From NCBI GenBank assembly GCA_040388785.1, contig JAZKBD010000008.1:85670-149669 (forward strand): 64,000 nt of DNA, written 5' to 3'. The notes under the pieces are model-generated. The model searched no databases and had not been told where the DNA came from. It worked only from the letters and a program-made list of their open reading frames with translations. Position 1 is the stretch's first letter; each line of letters opens with the position of its first letter. This DNA is from 66-474 sp040388785 (GTDB taxonomy: Bacteria > Pseudomonadota > Gammaproteobacteria > Xanthomonadales > Rhodanobacteraceae). Of the stretch, positions 50,513 to 59,600 are shown piece by piece. The position numbers were made by a program, and so were the translations under genes.

Positions 50513-50523
50513 TAAATTCGAAC

Positions 50524-51474
50524 ATGAGCCGCAGCCCACTGAATCCCCTGCAGACCTTCGTCGCGGCGGCACGCGCGCGCAACCTCACGCGCGCCGCCGA
50601 ACAGTTGCACCTGACCGTGAGCGCCCTCAGCCACCAAGTCCGGCTGCTGGAGGAGCGGGTCGGCTGCAAGGTGTTCGTGCGCGGTCCGCGCGGATTGAAA
50701 CTGACCGCGGTGGGGCAGCGCCTGTTCGACAAGATCGCGCCGCATCTCGATGCCATCGAGGACGCGCTGAAACCGCTGTGCGCACGCGACGACAACGCGC
50801 TGTCGCTGTCGGCCATGCCTTCGATGACTTCGAGCTGGCTGTTGCCGCGGTTGCCGCGCTTCGTCGCGTCACATCCCGAGGTCGAACTGAACCTTGATTC
50901 GTCGGTCGAGCTGGTGGATTTCGCCGACGGCCGTTGGGACGCGGCGTTGCGCTACGGCATGGGAGAATGGTCCGGGCTCACTGTCGAATTGCTGATCGAA
51001 GAGTGGCTGACGCCGGTAGCCAGCCCCGCGCTGCTGGGCGGGCGCAAACCGCCCAGGCTGGAAGAACTCGGCAAGCTGCCGCTGCTGGGGCCGGAAGAGA
51101 TCTGGGAGAACTGGTTCTCGCTGCATGGCGGGCGACCGCCGCGACGTTACGTGGCGTCGTTCAACGATGCCGAATCGCGCCAGCGCGCGGCGCTTGGAGG
51201 TCTCGGCGTGGCGCTCGGGCGGACCACGATGGTGCGGCCGTTGATCGAAGCCGGACAACTGGTCACGCTGTTCCCGGAGATGATGAAGGGCCGGCGCGCC
51301 CATTACCTCGTGTATCCGGAACGCTCGCGCAAGCTGCCCGGATTCGTGGTGTTCCGGGAATGGTTGCAGGACGAGGCCGCCAGCTTCCGCGCTGCGCCCC
51401 CGATCGGGTTCGCCGGGACAGCGAAGCGCGTGCGAACCAAGCGTGCGCCGCGCCGCAACGCGCGCGTTTCCTGA
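50524..51474 (+). CDS. LysR family regulator (GcvA-like subgroup)
   Basis: A 316-residue regulator. The N-terminal winged helix, LNPLQTFVAAARARNLTRAAEQLHLTVSALSHQVRLLEERVGCKVFVR, is followed by the ligand-binding domain with FADGRWDAALRYGMGEWSGL, LEELGKLPLLGPEEIWENW and GVALGRTTMVRPLIEAGQLVTLFP, the pattern of the GcvA-like subgroup. A basic tail ends it. Divergent from the EamA transporter at 50413, its probable target. Confidence 0.92.
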   Translation: MSRSPLNPLQTFVAAARARNLTRAAEQLHLTVSALSHQVRLLEERVGCKVFVRGPRGLKLTAVGQRLFDKIAPHLDAIEDALKPLCARDDNALSLSAMPSMTSSWLLPRLPRFVASHPEVELNLDSSVELVDFADGRWDAALRYGMGEWSGLTVELLIEEWLTPVASPALLGGRKPPRLEELGKLPLLGPEEIWENWFSLHGGRPPRRYVASFNDAESRQRAALGGLGVALGRTTMVRPLIEAGQLVTLFPEMMKGRRAHYLVYPERSRKLPGFVVFREWLQDEAASFRAAPPIGFAGTAKRVRTKRAPRRNARVS

Positions 51475-51488
51475 TCGGCCGCGACAAA

Positions 51489-52097
51489 TCAATCGCTGCA
51501 AGGATCGCGACCCATCAGGTGATCGTAGGTCGAAATGGTTTCGTCGCGCGCATGTCCGTCGCGGCCCGCGGCGCCCGCGGACTGGATGCGCCGACACGCT
51601 TCCGCGCGGCTGATCTTCGTTCCGTGCACAGGCACGCGGCCCCATGCGCCCTGCCGGCTGCGCGTGCGCGAGCGCGAGCTTTGCATTTTCTCGGCATAAC
51701 CGCTGCGCACCGTGCCGTCGCCGGGCACCGAGCCCGGACAGCGCGTGTGGCGATAGAACACCTCGCCATCCGCCGCGCGGCATTCCCACGAAGTTTCCGC
51801 CCGTGCGTGTTCGGCACGCCCGGACAGTTTGCGCGTCCGTGCCGCCTTGTGTTCGCGCGCCGCTGGCGCGGCTTGTGCCAGATGTTCGTTGGGTGCGCCG
51901 ATCAACGGCTGCGGTTGCAGATCGATCTTCCGCTGCTGCGCACGCGCGGCGCAGGGCGTGTCCCGAAACGTGAGGTGTCCCTGCGCATCCACACACTTGT
52001 AGACCGACGCCGCGTGCGCGCTTGCCACGAAGCAGCAGAAGACCAGAAAGCAGCCTGCGCGCGCGATGCCTGTCCGTATGCCACTCTCGATGTGCAT
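51489..52097 (-). CDS. DUF4124-like secreted protein, 202 aa
   Basis: A signal peptide (GIARAGCFLVFCCFVASAHA) precedes a DUF4124-type motif, SVYKCVDAQGHLTFRDTPCA, and a related second Cys pair further on (WECRAADGEVFYRHTRCPG). The rest is basic. Function unknown; DUF4124 proteins are common envelope proteins in Lysobacterales. ATG 52097 fits the signal peptide; upstream codons in frame add non-signal residues. Confidence 0.78.
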   Translation of the reverse strand: MHIESGIRTGIARAGCFLVFCCFVASAHAASVYKCVDAQGHLTFRDTPCAARAQQRKIDLQPQPLIGAPNEHLAQAAPAAREHKAARTRKLSGRAEHARAETSWECRAADGEVFYRHTRCPGSVPGDGTVRSGYAEKMQSSRSRTRSRQGAWGRVPVHGTKISRAEACRRIQSAGAAGRDGHARDETISTYDHLMGRDPCSD

Positions 52098-52252
52098 GAC
52101 TGCTTCCGGGTAATCGATGTACGCATCTTCGATTCCGCGGGCCATGGAGGCGAGCAGTCATTGCCGCCGGATCGCGTAGGAAAATGCCGCACGGCAAGCG
52201 CCGATGGCGGCGAAGCGATATCACTGCGGTCGTTCCCCAATATGCAAGAAAA

Positions 52253-52282
52253 GGCCGTCACGCACAGCCGCGCGTGACGGCC
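52253..52282 (-). terminator. intrinsic terminator of the PepSY gene
   Basis: GGCCGTCACGC (52253-52263) and GCGTGACGGCC (52272-52282) form a perfect 11-bp stem; on the minus strand it is followed by TTTTCTT. It lies 21 bp after the stop of the PepSY gene. Confidence 0.8.
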
Positions 52283-52302
52283 CTTGCAGGACGAATCAAT
52301 CG

Positions 52303-52791
52303 TCAATCCTGCTGTTCGGCCACCACGCTGCCATCGTTGGGATCGACCAGCAGGTCCACGTCCTTGCCTTGCGGGTTCTTGGCGTCGGCTTTCCACAAGC
52401 CCTTGTCGAACTTCACGTGGCCGATGTTCTGGTAGCCCTGCGCCGTCAACTTGGCCTTGACCTCGTCTTCGTTGAGCTTGGACGGTGCGTCGGCTTCATA
52501 GACCTTGCCGGTGGTGGGGCCGATCTTGATGTGCGTCCACTTGTCGTTGCCGCCGCGCGCCTTGGCCTGCCACACGCCGTCCTTGAACTCGAGGCCTTTC
52601 ACCTTCTGGTAGCCGGCGTTGGCGATGTCGGACTTGATGGTGGCTTCATCCAGCGCGCCGGTCGGGCTGCCGGTGGTGTTCGTCGCGGCGGCCGGCGGCG
52701 GTGGTTGCGCCGGCGCGTCCTGCGCCAGGGCGGCGCCACCCGAACACAACAGGATCGCGGAAAGCGCTGCAGTCAGTACGTGCTTCTGCAT
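52303..52791 (-). CDS. PepSY-domain periplasmic protein, 162 aa
   Basis: Signal peptide (MQKHVLTAALSAILLCSGGAALA), Ala/Pro linker, then two PepSY-like repeats: DIANAGYQKVKGLEFKDGVWQAKARGGNDKW...TGKVYEAD and KLTAQGYQNIGHVKFDKGLWKADAKNPQGK...DPNDGSVV. PepSY domains inhibit proteases or bind small ligands at the envelope. GGAGGT precedes ATG 52791. A terminator follows. Confidence 0.85.
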   Translation of the reverse strand: MQKHVLTAALSAILLCSGGAALAQDAPAQPPPPAAATNTTGSPTGALDEATIKSDIANAGYQKVKGLEFKDGVWQAKARGGNDKWTHIKIGPTTGKVYEADAPSKLNEDEVKAKLTAQGYQNIGHVKFDKGLWKADAKNPQGKDVDLLVDPNDGSVVAEQQD

Positions 52792-52931
52792 GGCGATACC
52801 TCCTCTGGAAAATCCCCGCCAGCTTGGGCACGCGGCATTCAACGATGCGTGAATGCGGGCGGCGCGGCTCAGGCAACGTTCACGCTCATAGCGCCTGTTA
52901 CCCTTCGGGATTCGTTCATGTTCCCGCACGC

Positions 52932-54521
52932 ATGCGCATCACGTTCCATCATCCTGCGGCGTTCTGGCTCGGCTGCGTCATCGTGGCGGCCGGAGTGTGC
53001 CTGCACCTGCCGATGTACGTGATGGCTGCGCCGATGCATTTCCACTTGGCCGGCATGCCGATGGATCCGGGCATGCTGCTCGGCATGGCGCTGATTCCGG
53101 GCGGCGTATTGCTCGCGGCGTGGGGCCTGATGCCGCGGCTCGCGCAGATCCGCTTGACGGCCCTTGGCGGCAATCGCCTGCACTGGCACGTCGCCGATGG
53201 CGTGCCGCTTAATCGCGCGCACTGGACGCTGGTGGCGGTGCTGGCGATCGCGCTGACGATCGACGTGATGAAGCCCGCGTCGATCGCGTTCGTGATGCCC
53301 GGCATGGCGCGCGAATACGGCATCGGCATGTCGAGGGCGGGCTGGCTCGCGTTGTCCGCGCTGATCGGCACGGCGGTGGGTTCGGTGGTCTGGGGCCGCC
53401 TCGCCGACGTGTTCGGACGCCGCGCCGCGATCCTGCTGTCGGCGCTGCTGTTCATGGGCACGGCGATCTGCGGCACCATGCCGTCGTTCAACTGGAACTT
53501 GGCGATGTGTTTCATGATGGGCGCGGCCGCGGGTGGCATGTTGCCGATCGCGTTCACGCTGATGGCGGAGACGGTGCCCGCGCGCCATCGCGGCTGGCTG
53601 CTGGTCGCGCTGGGTGGCGTCGGAACGTCCGCGGGTTATCTCGCGGCATCCGGTGCGGCGGCGCTGCTGGAACCGGGTTTCAGCTGGCGCGTGCTGTGGC
53701 TGTTGAACCTGCCGACCGGCGCGTTGATCGTGTTGCTCAACCGCTACATTCCGGAATCGCCGCGCTTCCTCGCCAACGCCGGATTGCCCGAACAGGCGCG
53801 CGCGGTGCTCGAACGTTTCGCGGGGCCGGCGGGTGTGGTCGCAGGCGCCGCCGCCGCCGAAGCGCCGATCATGGAAATCCACCAGCCGCGCACGGGATTG
53901 CGCGACATGCTGCGCGGCCGCCACGCGCGCATCACCATCGCATTGATGATGTGTGGGCTCGCGTGGGGCCTGGTGAATTTCGGTTTCGTGCTGTGGCTGC
54001 CTGCCAACCTGCACAAGCTGGGGCTGGATGCGCGCGCCGCCAGCGCGCTGATGGCGCAATCGGCGCTGCTGGCGATTCCGGGTATCGCGGTAGTGGTGTG
54101 GCTTTACCAGCACTGGAGCAGCTTCAAGTCACTGGTGTTGTTCGTCGCGCTGACGGTATTGGCGCTGCTCGCGTTCGCGTGCATCGAAGTGGCCGGCCTG
54201 CGCGCGCAAGCGTTCACGATCTCCGCGACCGTGTTGCTGCTGATCGCGATCAGCGGCGTGATCGCCACCATGATTCCCTATGCCGCGGAAATCTACCCGG
54301 TGCACCTGCGCGGAACAGGATCCGGCCTGATCGCCGCGGGTTCCAAGGCCGGCGGCATCCTGGGCGCCGGGCTCGGCGTTGCGGGCGTGTTCGACAGCTT
54401 CTTGGTGTCCGCACTGGTGATCGCCGTGCCGATGTTCGCCGCCGGCGTGATGCTGTGGCGCGGCGGCGTGGAGACCAGCGGCAGGGAACTCGAGTCGATC
54501 CAGAAAGTTTTCGGGAACTGA
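52932..54521 (+). CDS. MFS transporter with two extra N-terminal helices, 529 aa
   Basis: A 529-residue major facilitator. Residues 1-80 hold two extra membrane helices (FWLGCVIVAAGVCLHLP, MLLGMALIPGGVLLAAWGL) before the usual 12-helix core, which starts WTLVAVLAIALTIDVMKPASIAFVMPGMAREYGIGMS and has the A motif GRLADVFGRRAAILLSALLF, a PESPRFL sugar-transporter-like segment after helix 6, and YPVHLRGTGSGLIAAGSKAGGILG in the second half. Probably an aromatic-acid or sugar-type symporter; substrate unknown. Divergent from the PepSY gene. Confidence 0.85.
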   Translation: MRITFHHPAAFWLGCVIVAAGVCLHLPMYVMAAPMHFHLAGMPMDPGMLLGMALIPGGVLLAAWGLMPRLAQIRLTALGGNRLHWHVADGVPLNRAHWTLVAVLAIALTIDVMKPASIAFVMPGMAREYGIGMSRAGWLALSALIGTAVGSVVWGRLADVFGRRAAILLSALLFMGTAICGTMPSFNWNLAMCFMMGAAAGGMLPIAFTLMAETVPARHRGWLLVALGGVGTSAGYLAASGAAALLEPGFSWRVLWLLNLPTGALIVLLNRYIPESPRFLANAGLPEQARAVLERFAGPAGVVAGAAAAEAPIMEIHQPRTGLRDMLRGRHARITIALMMCGLAWGLVNFGFVLWLPANLHKLGLDARAASALMAQSALLAIPGIAVVVWLYQHWSSFKSLVLFVALTVLALLAFACIEVAGLRAQAFTISATVLLLIAISGVIATMIPYAAEIYPVHLRGTGSGLIAAGSKAGGILGAGLGVAGVFDSFLVSALVIAVPMFAAGVMLWRGGVETSGRELESIQKVFGN

Positions 54522-54541
54522 AGGGTCGCACCCTTCGACAG

Positions 54542-54596
54542 GGTAGCGTGCGCTTCGCGCACGATGATCCCGGACGTGCGCAGAGCGCACGCTACC
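54542..54596. terminator. nested inverted repeat between convergent genes (bidirectional terminator/REP-like)
   Basis: GGTAGCGTGCGC (54542-54553) and GCGCACGCTACC (54585-54596) are perfect 12-bp arms; within them GCGCACG (54557-54563) and CGTGCGC (54575-54581) form a second dyad. The structure lies exactly between the stop codons of the MFS gene and the S41 protease gene. It could end transcription from both sides and also looks like a repetitive palindrome. Confidence 0.6.
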
Positions 54597-55952
54597 TCAG
54601 TGCGTGCTCGAAGCCTTGGCGGGAACGTCGTTCCGCGCCAACGCCAGGCCCTTCAGCACGTGCAGCGCTTCGGACAGCGCGTAATCCTTCACCGCGAGCT
54701 CGCCCGCGCCGGCATCGCTCGCGGCAGTTTGATTGCCGGCCAGGTGATTGGGCAGGTCGCTTTCGTGCTCGTCGTCGTCGAGTGAGGGGTTGCGATCGGC
54801 CGCCACGGTGACGTTGCCGAGCGCGATGTCCGGCGTGATGCCCGCCGCCTGGATCGAGGTGCCGTCGGGCGTGTAGTAACGCGCGGTAGTCAGCTTCACC
54901 GCGTCGCCATTGCCGAGCGGCAGCACGGTCTGCACCGAACCCTTGCCGAAGGTGCGCCGTCCCATCACCAGCGCGCGGTGGTTGTCCTTCAGTGCACCGG
55001 TGACGATTTCCGCCGCCGAGGCCGTGCCGTTGTCCACCAGCACCACCATCGCCGCGCCATTCAGCAGATCGCCGGGTGTCGCGCTGAACTTGAGCCTGGA
55101 TTGCGCAAGCCGCCCGCGGGTGCTGACGATCAATCCCGAATCGAGGAAATCGTCGGACACGCCGACCGCGCTGGTGAGCAATCCGCCGGGATTGGAACGC
55201 AGGTCGAGCACCGCGCCGCGCAGCGGACCGTGCTGCTTCTGCAGCTTGCCGAGCGCGCGCGTCAATTCGTCGGCGGTGTCTTCCTGGAATTCGCTGATGC
55301 GGATGTAGGCATAACCGGGCTCCAGCATGTGCGTGGTGACACTGGTGACGCGGATGCGCTGACGCACCAGTGGCACCGTGACAGGCTTGTCGCCGTCGGC
55401 ATGCAGGATGCTCAAGGTGATTTTCGAGCCGATCGGGCCGCGCAGTTTCTTGACCGCGGCATCGATCGCATCGGGTTGCACCGGCACGCCATCGATCGCG
55501 ACGATCACGTCGCCCGGCTGCACGCCGGCACGCTTGGCCGGGCCGCCGTCGATCGGTGTCACGATCACGAGTTGATGGTCGGATTGCGCCACCTCGATGC
55601 CGAGACCGGAATAAGTGCCGGAAGTGTTCTCGCTCAAGTCCTTGAGTTCATGCCGGTCGAGGAACTCGCTGTGCGGGTCCAGCCCCGACAACATGCCGCG
55701 GATCGCCGACTGCATCAGCTGCTTGTTCGCGACCGGTTCGACGTAGGCCTGCTTGATCATTTCGAACGCGCGCGTGAACGCCTGGATTTCCTCGAAGCTC
55801 GGCACATCGTTCGCGGCCACACTGGAAGCCGGGGCGGGCGCCGCGCTGCTGGCCGAAGTGGGAACCGGCGCGGGGCTTTCCGGAGGCGCGGCGAAGGCGA
55901 TGCCGCAGCAAGCCAACAGGCTGCAGGCCAGAACAAACGAATGTCGAGTCAT
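54597..55952 (-). CDS. ctpA: S41 family C-terminal processing peptidase
   Basis: A 451-residue periplasmic serine protease with signal peptide (HSFVLACSLLACCGIAFA). Order: N-terminal helical part with DPHSEFLDRHELKDLSENTSGTYSGLGIEV, PDZ domain (IDGGPAKRAGVQPGDVIVAIDG), and the catalytic core with AVLDLRSNPGGLL, the nucleophile Ser in DNGTASAAEIVTGAL and the Lys of GKGSVQTVLPL. These proteases trim envelope proteins and control murein hydrolases. The EnvC-like gene directly upstream on the same strand (70 bp) fits that. ATG 55952 gives a clean signal; ATG 55982 is also possible. Confidence 0.93.
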   Translation of the reverse strand: MTRHSFVLACSLLACCGIAFAAPPESPAPVPTSASSAAPAPASSVAANDVPSFEEIQAFTRAFEMIKQAYVEPVANKQLMQSAIRGMLSGLDPHSEFLDRHELKDLSENTSGTYSGLGIEVAQSDHQLVIVTPIDGGPAKRAGVQPGDVIVAIDGVPVQPDAIDAAVKKLRGPIGSKITLSILHADGDKPVTVPLVRQRIRVTSVTTHMLEPGYAYIRISEFQEDTADELTRALGKLQKQHGPLRGAVLDLRSNPGGLLTSAVGVSDDFLDSGLIVSTRGRLAQSRLKFSATPGDLLNGAAMVVLVDNGTASAAEIVTGALKDNHRALVMGRRTFGKGSVQTVLPLGNGDAVKLTTARYYTPDGTSIQAAGITPDIALGNVTVAADRNPSLDDDEHESDLPNHLAGNQTAASDAGAGELAVKDYALSEALHVLKGLALARNDVPAKASSTH

Positions 55953-56021
55953 GGGAAATACCGGGTAAGCAACACGAGTCATGACCGCGGGCGAACGCGA
56001 GGGTTCATTGTAGGCGCGACG

Positions 56022-57191
56022 TCAACGTTTCGCCGCGAACCAGCCGTGCGGGTCGACCGGCTTGCCGTCGTGGCGCAATCCGAACCAGGCGCCGCCTTGT
56101 TCGGAACTGCGCGCGACCGTCGCGATCGGCTGCCCCGGCCGCACCCAGTCGCCGGCGCTGACCGCCGCCGATTCGTTGCCGCCGTACAGGCTCATCCAGC
56201 CGGCGCCATGGTCGATGATCACCAGCATGCCGTAACCGCGCATGAAGTCCGCCCAGGCCACGCGGCCGTACGCGACGGCGCGCACCTCGGCGCCCGGCTT
56301 GGCGGCGATCACCAGTCCGAGTGCGAGCGCGCCCGAACCATTGCGCGGCGTGCCCGTAACCGGCCAAGGCAGCTTGCCATGCAGTTCCGCGAAGGGTGTG
56401 TTCTTGCCGAGCTGCGCGGGAATGTCGGAGAACACGTTCTGCAATTGCTTCAGCAACTGATTCAACGCATCGGCGTCGCGTTGCAGCGATGCCAGCCTGT
56501 CCTTCTGTTGCGCGAGTTGGGCATCGGCCTGCGCCAGCAGCTTCTGCTGCGCGTCGCGCGCCTGCTCCAGTTCGGTTGCCTGCGCCGCGCGCTGGTTGCG
56601 TTGCTGCCTGAGCAACGCGGTTTCCGTTTCGATGGCAGCTTTCACGTTGTCGAGTTGCGCGACTTCGCCCAGCAACGCGCGGATGCGCGCGACGCGGTCG
56701 TGCTGGAAGTAGCGCGAAGACGCGAGCGCGCGATCGATCTTCGCGATGTCGTCGTCGCCCAGCAGCATGGCGAGATCGGAGCCGCGGTTGAGCGTGTACA
56801 CCGCGCGCAGCAATTCCGCCAACGCCGCGCGCTGGCCGGAAAGCTTCTGCTCGAGCGTCGCGCGTTGCCGTTCGAGGTCGGTCAGCGACGCAGTCTTGGC
56901 CGCGATCGCCGCGTCGCTTTCGCGCACCGCATTGGCGGCCTGGTTGAGTTGCGCGGCCTGCGCCGCGAGCTTGGCGTTGATCGCGCCGCGTTTCGCGGCC
57001 ATCGCACGTTGCGCGTCCGCGATCTTCGCGATTTCGGCGCGCACTGCCACAAGCTTCGCCTTGGCCGCGGCCTCGCGCGCGGAAGTGCTGGAGGCTGGCG
57101 CGGGTGGCGCGGCGTGCGCGCTGCCGGCCACCCCCAGCAGCATCGCGAGCACACAGACCTTGAATGAGGGCGTGGCAAACATGCGCGGCAT
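56022..57191 (-). CDS. envC: EnvC-like murein hydrolase activator (degenerate LytM)
   Basis: A 389-residue periplasmic protein: signal peptide (VCVLAMLLGVAGSAHA), long coiled coil (about 30-260, AKAKLVAVRAEIAKIADAQRA onward), and a C-terminal LytM (M37) domain KLPWPVTGTPRNGSGALALGLVI...WFGLRHDGKPVDPHGWF. The zinc ligands of active LytM enzymes are not conserved (DHGAGWMSLYGGN where an HxH motif is expected), as in EnvC, which activates amidases AmiA/AmiB for cell separation. ATG 57191 or 57182. Followed by ctpA, a frequent pairing. Confidence 0.92.
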   Translation of the reverse strand: MPRMFATPSFKVCVLAMLLGVAGSAHAAPPAPASSTSAREAAAKAKLVAVRAEIAKIADAQRAMAAKRGAINAKLAAQAAQLNQAANAVRESDAAIAAKTASLTDLERQRATLEQKLSGQRAALAELLRAVYTLNRGSDLAMLLGDDDIAKIDRALASSRYFQHDRVARIRALLGEVAQLDNVKAAIETETALLRQQRNQRAAQATELEQARDAQQKLLAQADAQLAQQKDRLASLQRDADALNQLLKQLQNVFSDIPAQLGKNTPFAELHGKLPWPVTGTPRNGSGALALGLVIAAKPGAEVRAVAYGRVAWADFMRGYGMLVIIDHGAGWMSLYGGNESAAVSAGDWVRPGQPIATVARSSEQGGAWFGLRHDGKPVDPHGWFAAKR

Positions 57192-57251
57192 TATCGCCGT
57201 GATCGCTCGCCCCTTGTCGACACCGCTGTGCGATCCGATAGGCTTGAGCAC

Positions 57252-58025
57252 ATGTGCGTGATTGCTTTCGCCTGGAACGTGCACCCGCGCTGGCGCCTGC
57301 TGTTGATCGGCAATCGCGACGAGGCGCACGCGCGGCCGTCGGCGCCGCTGCAACGCTGGACCAATGCGCCCGGCCTTGTCGCCGGGCGCGACCTGGAAGC
57401 GGGTGGCACCTGGATGGGCGTGCGCGAGCCCGGCCGCGCCTGCGTGGTGACCAACGTGCGCGATCCGCACGCATCGAAGGATCGCGCATCTCGCGGCTGG
57501 CTGGTGACGGATTTCCTGCAGGATGATGATTCGGCGGCGCGTCAGGCCGCGGCGCTGGAAAGGATCGCCACGCGCTACCGTCCGTTCAACCTGCTGCTGT
57601 TCGACGCCGAGACTGCGCATTTCATATCGAACGACCCCGCGGTTCGGATGCGAACGATCGCGGATGGCGTACATGGCTTGTCGAATGGCGACCTGGACGC
57701 GCCGTGGCCGAAAGTGCGGCGCGTGACCGCGGTGTTGCGGGGCTGGCTCGCAGCGCGCGAGCAAGCTTTCGCGCCGTTGTTCGACGCGTTCACGGACGAA
57801 ACGCCCGCGCCCGACGCGTCGCTGCCGGACACCGGCGTCGGCATCGAACTGGAACGCGTGCTGTCACCGGTATTCGTGCGCGGTGAACGCTACGGCACGC
57901 GTGCGACCACGCTGATCGCGCTGTCACGCCACGGTGGCGGCCTCATCGAGGAGCACCGCTTCGGGCCGAACGGCGTGGCGCAGGGCGTCACCCGGCTGCA
58001 CTTCGGTGGAATCGAGCAAACCTGA
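57252..58025 (+). CDS. NRDE family (TANGO2-like) protein
   Basis: A 257-residue protein with the family N-terminus MCVIAFAWNVHPRWRLLLIGNRDEAHARPSAPLQRW, where Cys2 and NRDE are the hallmark, then GGTWMGVREPGRACVVTNVR and HGLSNGDLDAPWPKV. TANGO2/NRDE proteins are linked to haem trafficking or act as Ntn-type hydrolases; the exact activity is not settled. Divergent from the envC-ctpA pair. Confidence 0.9.
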   Translation: MCVIAFAWNVHPRWRLLLIGNRDEAHARPSAPLQRWTNAPGLVAGRDLEAGGTWMGVREPGRACVVTNVRDPHASKDRASRGWLVTDFLQDDDSAARQAAALERIATRYRPFNLLLFDAETAHFISNDPAVRMRTIADGVHGLSNGDLDAPWPKVRRVTAVLRGWLAAREQAFAPLFDAFTDETPAPDASLPDTGVGIELERVLSPVFVRGERYGTRATTLIALSRHGGGLIEEHRFGPNGVAQGVTRLHFGGIEQT

Positions 58026-58034
58026 AACGCGCGA

Positions 58035-58898
58035 TCACTGCGCCGAAGAAGCTGCCGCCGGTTGCGCTTCCGCGTGGAACTCCGGCGCCTTGCCCAGCAG
58101 CAGCGCGCGGATGCTGCGCAGCCTCGCCTTCAACGTGCGTTCGTGTTCCGGTCCGATGCGGATCATCAGCTTCTGGCCCACCGACAACGATTCCCACGTC
58201 GGGTCGCTGAACACGTAATGCCCATCCGTGGTGGCGCTCAACGCGATCGGCGGCTGTGCGTTCGGCGCCGCCAGCATGTCGTCGATTGCCGCGATCAGGC
58301 GATCGTTGAAATAGCCCTGCGGATAACCGAGTTCGCGATAGGCCTGCTGGAACAGCGGATACCAGTGCACGTACCACGTCACCAGCGTGCGCGGGTCCAC
58401 CGCTTCGGCGATCTTCAGGTACGGGTCGTAGCGCGCAAAATTCCTGCTGTCCAACATCGGCTTGCCGCTGGAAGTATCCACGGCAAAGATGCCTTTGGGC
58501 GTGCGCAGGGGCAGGATGCTGGCGCCGATCGAGTGGCGGGGCAGCGCATCCACCGTCGCCACGATGTGCGGAATCAAGCCCCGCGAAAGCAGCAGTCCGG
58601 CCAGTCCATCCGCGCCGGGAATCGATGCCAGTGCCGAGGTCACTGCACCATCGCTGCTGTCGAGCGGCGGCAGCGGCGATGTCGTCGCCGGCGCGGGGCC
58701 GGTCTGCGCCTCGGAAATGGGGTGCTCGATCGGCGCCGGCGCAGTACTGGCCTTGGCCGGCCCGGAAGGCGCCGGCCCCTGGCGCGAGAAATCCACGCCC
58801 GGCATGCGCGTGAAATACCACCACGCGGCCAACGCCACGATCACGATCACGATGATCGCGCCGATGATCTTGCCTTGTGCCGAATTGCGTCGAGCCAC
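58035..58898 (-). CDS. DUF3014 family membrane-anchored protein
   Basis: A 287-residue protein: one N-terminal membrane helix (IIGAIIVIVIVALAAWWYF), Pro/Ala-rich linker, then the DUF3014 domain with RHSIGASILPLRTPKGIFAVD, YDPYLKIAEAVDPRTLVTWYVHWYPLFQQAYRELGYPQGYFNDRL. Function unknown. GTG 58898 preferred (GGGGGC just upstream). Convergent with the NRDE gene. Confidence 0.85.
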   Translation of the reverse strand: MARRNSAQGKIIGAIIVIVIVALAAWWYFTRMPGVDFSRQGPAPSGPAKASTAPAPIEHPISEAQTGPAPATTSPLPPLDSSDGAVTSALASIPGADGLAGLLLSRGLIPHIVATVDALPRHSIGASILPLRTPKGIFAVDTSSGKPMLDSRNFARYDPYLKIAEAVDPRTLVTWYVHWYPLFQQAYRELGYPQGYFNDRLIAAIDDMLAAPNAQPPIALSATTDGHYVFSDPTWESLSVGQKLMIRIGPEHERTLKARLRSIRALLLGKAPEFHAEAQPAAASSAQ

Positions 58899-58956
58899 GT
58901 CGCCCCCGAGACCGGAAATCACCAAGCTTTGATGCGCATCGGCACCAATGGTTCCA

Positions 58957-59535
58957 TCACATGAACGGGCTGACGCCGATCAGGCGCAAATGCAGCAGGA
59001 ACGCGAAGATCGCCCACGCCGCCGCGCCGACGACGATCGCCAGCACGTCACCCGTGATCGTGCCCGCCGGGTACACGGTGCCGGTTGCGCGATCGCGCCG
59101 GCGCGAGACCGCGAAATCCGCGACAGCCCATGCCAGGAATGCGCCGAACAGCACCACGTCGTGCAGGTAACCGATCGCCAGCAGATGTCCCAGCGCCCAC
59201 AGTTTCACGCCCGCCAGCATCGGATGCCCGATCTTCGCCTTCAAATGGTTGCGCGGAACGTACGCCGCCACGACCAGCACGAATGCGACCAGCGTGAACA
59301 GCGCATTCAAGTGCCGCAGCCACGCGGGCGGCACGTAAAGCAGATGCGGCTGCGCGCGCGCCATCCCGAAACCGATGACGATCAGTACGAAACCCGCAAT
59401 CGCCACCAGGGAATACAAACCCTTCCAGGGCCACAAACCGATCCGCGCCACCATGCGATCGCGAAAACGCGGCGCCAGCATGTGCACCGAATGCATGCCG
59501 AGGAACAGGACGAGGCCGAGGATCAGGATGGGCAT
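58957..59535 (-). CDS. NnrU family membrane protein
   Basis: A 192-residue protein with about five membrane helices and the NnrU pattern: LILGLVLFLGMHSVHMLAPRFRDRMVARIG, GLYSLVAIAGFVLIVIGFG and NHLKAKIGHPMLAGVKLWALGHLLAIG. NnrU was named from denitrification clusters, but most copies lie elsewhere and the role is unproven; no denitrification gene is in this window. Confidence 0.88.
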   Translation of the reverse strand: MPILILGLVLFLGMHSVHMLAPRFRDRMVARIGLWPWKGLYSLVAIAGFVLIVIGFGMARAQPHLLYVPPAWLRHLNALFTLVAFVLVVAAYVPRNHLKAKIGHPMLAGVKLWALGHLLAIGYLHDVVLFGAFLAWAVADFAVSRRRDRATGTVYPAGTITGDVLAIVVGAAAWAIFAFLLHLRLIGVSPFM

Positions 59536-59600
59536 GGATGCACCTGCAGGCAGTGGAGTTCGAGTATTGCATGCGCCGCGCGGCCGCAGCGGCCGTCGCG

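Noticed and set aside
46763..50515. A 1250-codon open frame on the plus strand
   Set aside because: It runs antisense to five well-supported minus-strand genes and has no domain pattern; long antisense frames are expected in DNA this rich in GC.
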